From: Mesaphorura yosii
Lineage: Eukaryota > Arthropoda > Collembola > Poduromorpha > Tullbergiidae
DNA length: 64,000 nt
Direction: 5' to 3'
Assembly: GCA_009869945.1 (NCBI GenBank)
Contig: WIXG01000341.1
Span: 18,689-82,688, forward strand
Each line of letters begins with the position of its first letter. Position 1 is the stretch's first letter. The notes beneath the pieces were generated by a model. That model was not told where the DNA came from, did no database searches, and saw nothing but the letters and a program-made list of their open reading frames with translations. The position numbers and the translations under genes were made by a program. Of the stretch, positions 12,301-22,180 are shown piece by piece.

Positions 12301-14607
12301 ATTAATTGCTTTTGCTCACGAGTGAGCGTGACCGCGTTCTCATCGTCTTGGAGGATTGTCTCATAGCCCTGCAAAATTCACAAGAAATTAGAACCTTCCA
12401 GCTATTTATCTTGTGAGGGCATACTTGAGGCAATTCAGAAATGAACTCGTCTGCAAAAGCTTTTCTCGCCGCGTCAATGATTTCTTCGTCACTTGAACCG
12501 AGCTTCCCACAGCCGATATTCTCCTTCACTGTCCCGTTGAACAAAAATGGCTCCTGCGGCACAACACCAATATGTTTCCGAAGTTCACTGATGTTAAGCT
12601 CTTGTATCGAATGTCCATCAATAGTAATTGACCCTGAACTTGGTTCGTAAAATCTCTGTAACAGTTTGATCATCGAGCTCTTCCCAGATGATTTCGTGCC
12701 CACAAAGGCGGTCACGGTTTGAGGCTCAATCTCGATGTTAATGTTTTTCATTGCCTTGGACGAAATGGTAAGAATTACATTGCAGTTACAATTGGTCGAC
12801 GACTTTGTCAGCTGTGAGCACAACTTACAAATGCTGTCTGCTTCTTCTTGCTCGTAGGATATTTGAAACAGACATCAGTGAATACGATTCTTCCTTCGAC
12901 TGAATCCAGAACGATTCCTTCTTTCAAATTCGTCATAGTTTTTTTGCCGGCCTGCACGACTTTATCTATCAGTCCGGCAGATGTTTGCGCTTTGATAAGA
13001 TTTACGAAGTTGTGAATCGCGCTTCCCAAGTTTGAGGCACCCAGCATCAGCGACAACAGAATCTTCAAACAGAAAAAGTCACCAGCCACTGTTAGAAAGT
13101 ATGTGGGATTGCTACAACTGCTGAAGTTACCGTGTAAATTGCTCCGGCTGACACCATTGCAGCCGCTAGAATACTGGCCGCCGTGTAGAAGGAGAGGGCA
13201 TATGCGGCATAGTTGAAGAAATTGGCCATTGTGAAACCAAGTCCCAGTTTGTAATAACGCTTCAACGCTTCCTGAAGATCACGCTTCAAATGTTCCTTGT
13301 AGTTTTCGATTTCTTTCGGCTCTCCTCCAAACGCAGCGACAGTTCGAATCGCTGAGAAAACTTGAAGAGCATGAAGTCCAGCTTTCCGATACTGAACGTT
13401 CTTGCGATTACGCTCATTCGTAAACTAAAACAGAGCAGCCAATCAACTCAACTTTACTGACAGTCATGCATTAAACTTTTTTTTCTATTCTACTTTGGCA
13501 TTGAAGGCTGACTTGGCTGCCAAGATTGGGATAATGGCGATCAGAACCAGTGCGAGCGGCCAACTTTTGGTTATGGCAACTGCGAGCCCCGACGCGAAAC
13601 CCGTAATTTTCTGTATAATACCGCTAATTTCATTTCCGGTTCCTTTCTTTACAGCATCAAGGTGCCTGTGGAAGTACAGCAAGTGGAAAAATTCATTAAG
13701 GTCATGTCAGAACATTGTTTGCGTTCAGTTTGTGTAATTAATTTTGTACCCTGAGAATTCTTGTACAACGTCTTTCTTCTTGTTTTTGTCAAACCACGAC
13801 TGATCTTGGTACAGTACATTTTGATAGTAGCCCTTCTCCCGTCTCTCGTGTTGTCCGGAAGAAGACATTTTGAAGGAAATTTTCTGGACAAAGTAATAGC
13901 CAATGTATTAACACCCTAAGGAACACTTTTACTGTGTCAATTACCTGAATAACCGATGTCAGGAGAGCAAGCAATCCAATGAACACCGAGTAAATCGAAA
14001 ACCAAATCGAACTGGAAGCCAACTCAGATTGGCCTTCTTCCGTCACAATTTCAGGGAGCAAAAACGTTTCAATGTAACCGGTCGACACATCAACGTCTTG
14101 CATATCTGGACTTGCTTTGTACTCTTCGAGGGTAATTCGTCTGAAAAGCACATCTCCGACGGTCATGTTGTGTACCAAAGACACGTTGCTCTGCGTCATG
14201 TTCATGGATTGGTCCATGACGGAGTCGGCCATATTTCCGAACGCGACAGAAAGACTTGGGAATGCAGTTCCTTGAAGAAACGCGGCGCATGTGCCGAGAC
14301 CCATGAACATCAGTTCCTTTGACGTGGAACTGCTGAACTGTACATGGAATCAGAAGATATGTAGTTTGCAATTCTATCTGAACTGCAAAGTACCAGGACA
14401 CATACCAATAACTTCCATAAGGAAAGACTTGGAGGCACGTCCTCGTCTGATGCGATAACTTTCTTCCTACAATTTGTTATTAGTCTAACTTTCAAATCTT
14501 CAAATCTTTAATTAGAAGGATGGCGATGGAACTCACGCTATGGACGGCGCTTCTTCGGGAGTCGATTCTGCAACGTATGGCAATAGTTTTTCCTTTTCAG
14601 GTTCCAT
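9398..14607 (-). CDS. full-length ABCB-type transporter (P-glycoprotein family) with degenerate ATPase motifs
   Basis: Nineteen exons (14607-14537 first, 9586-9398 last) join in frame to 1314 residues, the usual length for a full ABCB exporter. The order is TMD1-NBD1-linker-TMD2-NBD2. TMD1 has an N-glycosylated first loop (NMTQSNVS, HNMTVGD), the coupling segment LYQDQSWFDK and the SAIRTVAAFGGE motif. NBD1: Walker A is GTKSSGKSS, Q-loop VVPQEPFLF, but the signature LSGGQ reads LTREQ, Walker B VVILDS lacks the catalytic Glu, the D-loop is absent and the H-loop His is Asp (IIISDRI). NBD2: Walker A GPASSGKST, Q-loop changed to LITKSPFFF, signature LSIREKQ, Walker B ILLIDEP keeps Glu, and the H-loop reads IVLARSKY with no His. 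The frame is intact throughout, so it is expressed as an ORF, but ATP hydrolysis is probably weak or lost. The product may be a regulatory or slow transporter. The family call is firm; the loss of activity is inference. Confidence 0.9.
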
Positions 14608-15220
14608 TTTAAGTGTCCAGCACAGCACAAGACCAAGTCAAAGTCTGTCCACAGCCATGCACTTTCTTCGTGAATCGTTCTCGCAATTGTAGTACCCCAA
14701 TAATTGCTTATGAGTTTAGCAGTTGCGTGATTCTTAATTACGCCGCTAAGCTGGCTCAAGTTGAAGTTCATCGTCTGGAACAATAGTGAGGGTTTTATTG
14801 GCTTGTGGTTTTCGCGAGATTAATCCCTGATACCGAAATAGACCAGGGCTGACTCGAGGTTCATGGCGGAATACAAACCGCAATAATCTTCAAGTATCAA
14901 GGTGAAGGCTGATAAGTGGGCTCCACTCTTCTATGCTTCTGTCCATGAGAAGCAAAACACAAGCTTACGGTAGAAATTAAAGTGTAAGCTCATAAAATTA
15001 GTGGAAAATTGACCGACTAACTTAGCTCTAATAGAATCGTAATTCATTCAATGGTGCCTGACGCTCACATCACTGAGACCAAGACGTCAGTCTTCAAGAT
15101 GGAGACTGACAGAGACATTCCTGATAAGAGTGCGAATCTTTTCGAACGTTTGAACGGTTTATTGCGTAAATATGAAATATTTATGAAATTCCAACGGCAG
15201 AGTAGTTTCCGGACTTCTTG
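14608..15220. other. intergenic stretch with no gene seen
   Basis: This is the 5' flank of the ABCB gene and the 3' flank of the glycosyltransferase-like gene. No exon was recognised. A first non-coding exon of the ABCB gene could lie here. Confidence 0.45.
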
Positions 15221-16924
15221 TCACCTCCAATTAACATCCGTGTGCAGAACACACACGTCTGGGTCTCCATTGAAGGGATGATACCATCCACACGTCCATT
15301 TCGGGTTGTTTTCATTGTATTTGTGGTTAAGCGACGAGACGAATCCTCTGTGCTCTAATACGAGATTCGAGCTGACGAATAGTCCAGTATTGAGCTGCTT
15401 TTGACGAAAGTGTAGACACTGCGTGCAGTACTTGTCAGCATATCGTCCACGAAGACAGTTCTGAATGAGAACATCGGACGGCTCTTTGTACTCGTTGAAA
15501 GCGAGCAGCTTCAAGATGTCTGGAACTATCGAGCGATTCAGTATCAAACCAGCTCCGCCGGTCGCGAGGAAAAGTCCGCAACTTGAATTTGAATGCGAGT
15601 TGACATACGAAAGCGTATTCCGAATCCAAGACCACGAGTTTGGACATAAGTAAAAGTCATCTTCGTGCAGCATGATCCAGTCAGCTTCGGGATTCATGTG
15701 GTATGCATAATTGAGAGAGGCTGCGACGTGATATCGAAGCCTGGTCACGTCATCTGAGTGAGTTATCTGGAGACGGTATGACCTCGTTGAATTGTTCAGA
15801 AGCCCAATTGCGTCAGCTCCATTAATAAAGTTCACAAAGTGTGATAGAGTTTCGTTTGCCCGTATGCTGGCCCTTGCAATTTCAAAGTCGGATTGATTCA
15901 AACCATTCGCACTGTACGAAACCGCGTACAATGACACGTTAGAATCGTGTTCAAATTCAAACTGTTGTAGGAATGACTCCAGCGTTCCAAGAAGATAGTT
16001 TAGACTTGCGATGCGTTGCGTGGTTGAGATCGTGATCACCAATTTTGGCGTTTGTGTGGCAGTATTGCTGGTAACTGCAGGGCGATTTTCAAAGTTAAGC
16101 TTCATGCCAAAGTGTCGTGCCATCAACAACGAGAGGCACGAGGTCACTACAAAGACGCACAATTTAAGACTGAAATTAGTTCTGCCAACACGGCACCAGG
16201 GCCTCGGCCATGAGTTGACTGGCGCCGATAGGAGCTGGGATCCGTGATAAGCTAGTTTGCTAAGATTGTTGTTGTAGTTTAAGTAGTGAATTTTGCAAAG
16301 AGACTTGGAGGATGCCCACGAGACCATAATTGACGTGAGGAGTAAACCAATCGTGTGGAACGCATTTGAATAGTTCAGTACGACTTCCCAAACAGTCACA
16401 CCTTGCATTAGCAGAACGATGCCCTCTCCATGTCCTTGCACGTGAAAGCTTTCCCACCAGTGTGCGTTGACTAGTGTCCACATCGCCGCCGGCACCAGGA
16501 GAAGAGTCAGCCCTCGCATACAGTCGTGAAATAAATGTGAGATCAAAACAGAATGATGGCGATCAAGGCCGTAGAAAGCTAGCGTACTAACTCCAACAGT
16601 TGACCCGATGAACAAGAAGTAGGTCACTAGTACATGGAGGATCAGCGGTGCATGTTGCAGAAAATGCTGAGTCGAATTTCTCTTTAACCATAAATCCAAC
16701 AATACAAGATGAATCATTTCCACCAAAAGAAAGAGTAGTGTCTTCGGTGGTTGAAACGGGGCTGTGAGTATGTCCATGAACCTGAGCCGTCTGACAATCT
16801 GATACGGAGCAAAACATGGAGAGGATGTGGCGCAAGATCCAGGACGAGCTGAAGATGTGAGTTCCTTCCAGATCCACACTGAAGAGTACAGACAGCAAAT
16901 TATGACGGTCGGAAGAAAGGGCAT
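15221..16924 (-). CDS. multi-pass membrane protein with C-terminal glycosyltransferase-like domain
   Basis: One uninterrupted frame of 567 codons, unusual in this intron-rich window. Residues 1 to about 280 hold roughly seven hydrophobic segments (for example TLLFLLVEMIHLVLLDLWL, LILHVLVTYFLFIGSTVG, LTLLLVPAAMWTL, LCVFVVTSCLSLLM). From about residue 300 the chain is soluble, with several N-glycosylation sites, a beta-strand KLVITISTTQR typical of the first strand of GT-A folds, then NPEADWIMLHEDDFYLCP, an acidic DD cluster placed like the DxD metal site, followed by GLFLATGGAGLILNRS, the Gly-rich segment many Golgi transferases have. This arrangement suggests a Golgi or ER glycosyltransferase with a polytopic anchor, reminiscent of GPI-modifying or MGAT4-like enzymes. 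I cannot assign a family. The lack of introns may mean a retrogene origin. Confidence 0.6.
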   Translation of the reverse strand: MPFLPTVIICCLYSSVWIWKELTSSARPGSCATSSPCFAPYQIVRRLRFMDILTAPFQPPKTLLFLLVEMIHLVLLDLWLKRNSTQHFLQHAPLILHVLVTYFLFIGSTVGVSTLAFYGLDRHHSVLISHLFHDCMRGLTLLLVPAAMWTLVNAHWWESFHVQGHGEGIVLLMQGVTVWEVVLNYSNAFHTIGLLLTSIMVSWASSKSLCKIHYLNYNNNLSKLAYHGSQLLSAPVNSWPRPWCRVGRTNFSLKLCVFVVTSCLSLLMARHFGMKLNFENRPAVTSNTATQTPKLVITISTTQRIASLNYLLGTLESFLQQFEFEHDSNVSLYAVSYSANGLNQSDFEIARASIRANETLSHFVNFINGADAIGLLNNSTRSYRLQITHSDDVTRLRYHVAASLNYAYHMNPEADWIMLHEDDFYLCPNSWSWIRNTLSYVNSHSNSSCGLFLATGGAGLILNRSIVPDILKLLAFNEYKEPSDVLIQNCLRGRYADKYCTQCLHFRQKQLNTGLFVSSNLVLEHRGFVSSLNHKYNENNPKWTCGWYHPFNGDPDVCVLHTDVNWR

Positions 16925-17636
16925 CCATCTCTGAAAATGTGCGAACCATTTATTAACGATGCACTAACTGACTAAATGAGGGTAACTGGAATCTGGAATA
17001 TATTTAATATTCAACCGTGTCTCTCAGCCCCAATTTGAGATGAACGAGCAGCTAAAATTACCAAAGCTTTACTTCCGTCGTATCTCGCGTGTACCTGGTA
17101 AAGTGAACGCCACTTCAAATTGAGATGCATCGCCTCCTAACAAAATCTTCCACCAAGGTATGACGTGAGGCTTTTAGTTTTCCAGTTCGAAATCTCATTA
17201 ATTCAGATTTAGGTGATTTGACAGAATTTTGTGAGACGCACTTAACACCAATTTAGCAGATGACATATGTGACAAGCGCTTGCTCGTGCTTTCGGATTGG
17301 TTAATAGGTCTACGATAAGCGTTTGAATTATCAGCGTTGGCACATATTCATTAGCATTAGCGTTCACAGCTAGAGTACACGAGTGCCAGTAAATGCTGCT
17401 TTTCTAATGACTGCCGTGTGATGTGCTGTGCTCTGTCCACTTTATCGATTTGTGCCTTATCATAATCGATTTAAGTAATGACGTGACGTGACGGAAGTGA
17501 CAAACAAGGCCGATTCTGTCTCTCTGCCTGCTGATTTCTGGTTGGTTTGAATTGCATGATACGAATCAAGAGCAGAGTTAATGCCAAATGCGAATCATAA
17601 TTTCAGCATGCGTTTGCAAATCCGAAGTGCTGATTG
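16925..17636. other. intergenic with a tandem CRE-like motif
   Basis: No exon was recognised. Near 17478-17494 the overlapping string TGACGTGACGTGACGG contains repeated half-sites of the CREB/ATF type (TGACGT). Its function is untested. Confidence 0.35.
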
Positions 17637-19163
17637 TCAGCGTTTATTATAACGGCGTGAAAAGTAGTGTTCTCGTCTCGAGCTAGAAGAACGGATCCAT
17701 TGCAATCCTAATTGCAAGGGATTATGAAGAGTAGGAAGGAGCGGGTATCTTCCTCCCACGCAGTAATTTCCGTTCCAGTCATCCAAGTCAATCGCCCAGA
17801 CAATTGCACCTGCGAGCCCATTGTTCTTTACGTACTGAGCCTTCTCCTGGATGATTGCAGTGTCGTCGTACGAGATCCACTGGTTTCCTCTGTACACGTA
17901 CGGCCTGACTCCCAAAGTGTATACGTGAGTCTAGCCAGTGCAGAATTCAAAGTAGGCAATGTACCCAGCCCCACCTATGCGGGAATTTTTTTAATAAGAT
18001 TAAATTAACGCTAAGATGTGCACAGCAGCAATAATTCTACAACAACGTACCTGTGTATTGGCCAGGCGCTCCGTTTGAAGCCGGAGCTCCAACACCGTTG
18101 TTGTTTTGGTTTTGCAGCGTGAATGACCGCCCGTACAACGGCACACCGATGGCCAACTTGTTTCTTGCGGCTCCCTGTTGGACCCAGTAATTTACAGTCG
18201 CCTGTGTGTTTGAGCCTGTGCCGCCCAGTGCGGAGTGGTAACCTGTGCGACCGTTCCATCCTCCAGCCATTTCGTAAGTCATGAGTCCAATCCAATCCAG
18301 CTGTCACTGAGCGTGGGAATGTCGTAAGCTATGTTCGAGAAATCAATCAACATCAAAATAAGATGATTCCTAAGACCGCATTTTGTGATTAGTCATGACC
18401 GGGCACCCACCTCTGCCAGCAACGGAGTTCGACACAGAAACTGCTGAGCTCAACAATAACCCATACGGCCTGAACGCATTCTTCAGTTCAATGACCAAAT
18501 TGGCAAAGTTTTGTTTGACGCTGGCCCTGCGCTACAATCCTACAATACAAGCAAGATTATTGAGTAAAGGGATGGTGATGGTATAAAAATGGAAATGCAA
18601 TTTCACTTACTCCCTGCCAGCAAACTGGGAGTACCCAGTCGAGGTCCAGCCCGTCAAAGTTGTACTGGCGCAGGAAGTCAACGGCGGACTGAACGAAGTT
18701 GGCTCGTGACGAAGCGGAGTTCACCATGCGAGAGTATTTGTTCCCTTGTCAGTTGCCCCATCCTCCAAGAGCAATGCTGACCTTCACGCCCTGTGACTTG
18801 AGAGCGGTGACCTGCGCATAGTAACCGTTCACAATATCTGTTTGGGGGTCCGCGACTTGAATTGTCAAGGAGTTCGAGTTGAGAGTGGCGAAGCTGTAGA
18901 GAATGTGCGTGCAGACGCTCGGGTAGATATGCTGCGGGTAAAATTTTGAGCCGCCTGGGCGGTATCTGGCCCAATTGGTGAAGTAGCAAACCGTTTTCTC
19001 ACCTGTATGAAGCGAATTTGTAAGACACAACGCATGCTTTGTATTAACAGACAGAAGACGACGACGGCAACTCACCAGCCTTGATGGTCCCACTATCTGA
19101 GGCATTGTGCACCGAAGCACCAAAAGCGGCGCTGGCGCAGAGCAGTACTGAAAGAAGTTTCAT
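17637..19163 (-). pseudogene. GH18 chitinase, apparently disrupted
   Basis: Five exons are recognisable: 19163-19076, 19002-18611, 18531-18411, 18328-18051, 17974-17637. The first codes a signal peptide (MKLLSVLLCASAAFGAS). The following sequence matches the GH18 fold closely: KTVCYFTNWARYRPG, HILYSFATLNS, KVSIALGGW, NFDGLDLDW, the LDWIGLMTYEMAGGWNG region, IGVPLYGRSF and GNQWISYDD. Four lesions interrupt it. An in-frame TGA (18751-18749) follows GGWGN. The catalytic DWEYP reads DWVLP. Exon 4 is short by one base between PTLS and LDWIG. An in-frame TAG (17933-17931) follows YFEFCTG. Elsewhere the codons stay conserved, so inactivation would be very recent, or the assembly is faulty here. The lesions do not look like introns. 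No chitin-binding domain follows the catalytic domain. Confidence 0.75.
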
Positions 19164-19204
19164 CTGGAAACTTTATTTGGTTAATTCAGCTGAAGAACAG
19201 TAGG

Positions 19205-19250
19205 CGCTGACTGATTGGATTTGCGCATCGATTGAATCTTATTTATAAGT
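19205..19250 (-). promoter_or_regulatory. TATA box and TCAGT initiator of the GH18 chitinase
   Basis: On the minus strand CTTATAAATAAG (about 19249-19238) is followed some 30 bp later by CCAATCAGTCAG, which holds the TCAGT initiator typical of arthropod promoters. The pair lies 40-85 bp upstream of the chitinase start codon. Confidence 0.55.
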
Positions 19251-22180
19251 ATCCCATTTCGCTGATTTGTGATTTGGAGTTTGGCACGGCCAGATTGACA
19301 GAATAGTGAGACCACCTTCTAAGTCCAACTTCATCAAGTGTCACAAACAACAAAATACTCCAGTGCACTGGGAAGTGTGGCAGACGTGCAAATAAGTTGT
19401 CCAGTAGCATCATTTCTAAATCTTCGTTTGGAAGGAAGCGCAGAACAAGTATCATTCCGTCACGAAACTTCATTGGCAGGCGAATGATTGACTACCATGC
19501 TAAAGTATTTCGCCGATTCTCGAAATGTCACATTGAAATTGTTAGTCGTAGGGAGCCTCTGATCTCTTATGTCATAAACAAGGTGTCACCAATATTAATA
19601 GATGAATTACACTTGACACCATCCATTACAGCACGACAAATATTGAGAACCCGCTGATAAGCACACCCTCATGATCACTGATGGGTGTTAAAATTCTTTC
19701 CTTACTAAGTCAGTCAAAATGATCAATCAGTTCCCAGTTTTTCTAGCTGTTTCAACTCAATTTGCCCTTCATTAATTGATTACCCTTCATATTCGTTGAT
19801 GATAAAGCCGTGATCAAAGGTTACTCCCGTGTGTCTTCAGAATACGTTCAGATCAATGCGATCAGTCTTAGATAGGTCAGCAGATATTGACTTGACTCTA
19901 TTTAAATAAAATTAGAGTTCTGAAGTGCAGTAGGACAAAGAGCAATTCTATTTTGATTTTGGCCTTTAACTTCGCGGCACGACGCGGTTTGATGTCAAGT
20001 TATGGCATTATCTCAATTCAATCTCTCATGTTAAAAGATCGCCTTCAAAGGTTGCCGAAACACGCTAATTTACTGAGATAACGCTAAAGTGGATGAAAGC
20101 ACGTTTTTTCGCCTGGGAATGACGTCGGAATGTTATTGAAACATTTGTTTGAAGTAAATAAGTGCGTCTACCGATTTCCCATCCATTATTCATTCGTGTA
20201 TCTACCTTACATTACACGTCCTTGAGATTCCATTTAGCACTCGGCCGCAGAGTCTCTTTTCTCTCATGGCGTGCCTACAATAAAAATGTCTGGCCTTGCA
20301 TTGCTTCCGTCAAGAGAAAGTCGAGACAGCAAAAGGCGACGACGTTGCGACGCTACATACAACAAACAAAGCATATATCAAATTTGTATGACTTGAGACG
20401 TCTTCACCTTCTCGGTGCGCTTCTCGTTCGCAAAAAATTTTGCGAAGTGGATGGAAACCTCAGACCCACAAAAATTTCCGTTTAAGATAAAAAGGAAACT
20501 TTTGTAAATACATTCAAAACCAAAACCGAACGAAATTGTCTGCAAAAAGCGTGGAACGTCATGAAGGTCATGTACTTTGTCCAGTTATTCACTTTGTTGC
20601 TTTGTTCAGCTTTTCCGGCTCATTCTATTCATATTTATTCACAATCGAAAGCTAGAACGTTCGCACACTTGAAAGTGACCGGACCATCTGGCTTCTAAGG
20701 CTTCAATTCAAATATAGCTGCCCAATGCCAATCTATACGCTTCAATGGCAAGCGCTCCAACTAGTTTTGCAAGTGCAAAATGCGCTCGTACTACTCTGTG
20801 TCCATGTAAATTAACCTTTTCTTTTGGCTTTGTGCCGACGCCGCCGCCAGGAAAACTTCAACAAATGAAAACGCCAGTCAATGCGAGCATATTCAATCTT
20901 TTTCGTTCCTTGGCTTCAGCTCCGTGATATTCCAGCGGCGAGGACAAGAAATTATGAATCGATTAATTTAATTACTTCCTGCCCATCAATGCCAGCGTTC
21001 GGACTCGTGCTGAGCAAGACAATGCTTCATATTTATTCATTAGTCTGTTAAATACGCAGCCAAATCGCTGTGAATAGTGAATAAATTCTTGTTTGTGGTA
21101 AACCCGTGGACAAAGTGCACGTAAATAGGCTTGCATCACAGCGCCACATGCTCACTGTCATTATGAAATCGTACGCCTGCGAATTTGCACGTTCCAGTCG
21201 TGATCGAGTCTCAGCAGTTCTCCCTACAAAAGTACTAGTGGCGAGTGTTGATCGAGGCGAGCATGCGTACTTGAGCCAAGACTACTGTACATGTGAGGAA
21301 ACTGAGCATTGGACGTTTTCTGCGGTTATTGCGCTCGGAGCTGTCTGGCTGGTTGTAGAGTAATTTCGGTTCATTCGTCCCGAGTCTAGTCGGTTCTATT
21401 CTAAAAGTAGACACTATTCTGCATGCTTTACGCACTTGTCACGCGGACAGGACATCCGGAAGGAAAGTTTTAAAGTTTTATTCCTCGTCAAGCAACCTTC
21501 ATTCTTCCGAGAAATCCTTCATTAACTTCGTAGAATTGTGCTGTGATCGTGAATCAAAGATATTTTCGAAGCAAGAAGCCCAGAACTCAATTAATTTGTG
21601 CCATTTGGACCCGACGATCGAAGAGCGAGCGAGCATTGGACGATTACGGTTACCTTGTACACAAATGCCTCCTGCATAATTAATATTACAACTGAACTGA
21701 GTTTGTGCTTGCAGAAGAGAGTACAATGCATCTGATACAATGGGCTGACATGTGAAGGCTGAAGTAGCATAGCGTGGCGAATGTGATAATGAATTAATTT
21801 CACGGTAATTGTCCGTTGTAATTCCTAAGTCAAAGTTCAAATATCTTCATCACCTCCGTTAGCTATCATCGCAATTTTATCATCTATGCATTTGTGAGTT
21901 GCAGCAGCAGGTAATTGATTCTGCGTCCTCATTTCAGAACGACTTAGTTCAAGGCTTTTACGCTACAGTTACCGCTTGTGTTGAATTTTAAGTCAGGTCG
22001 GGTTTGAGTAATCGATTCTTGGTTTCTTTTGTGATTCATTACAGACTGTACTGCACTGCAGGATCTGGGAACAAAAGAAACAGCTGACTACGAACAAAGC
22101 GACTGCGACAGAGACAAGGGTTCCTGCACATTCAGTATTATTGATACCAGTGTTACGCAAACACGCAACCAGACACTACC
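19251..22180. other. 3-kb intergenic region with no gene seen
   Basis: Frames of 60-113 codons occur on both strands but have no recognisable domain, no splice-joined partner and no codon bias. No repeat family, tRNA or transposon was recognised. It holds the divergent 5' flanks of the chitinase and CorA genes. Confidence 0.45.

Noticed and set aside
18600-18660. A plus-strand chitinase fragment, because W-E-Y-P reads on the plus strand
   Set aside because: All other chitinase motifs are on the minus strand; the plus-strand reading is limited to the ten inverted bases.
18749-18751. TGA in the chitinase as a selenocysteine codon
   Set aside because: GH18 enzymes have no selenocysteine at this place and the gene has other lesions.
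20162-21840. Frames of 60-113 codons in the 3-kb spacer
   Set aside because: No domain, no coding bias, no supporting splice structure.
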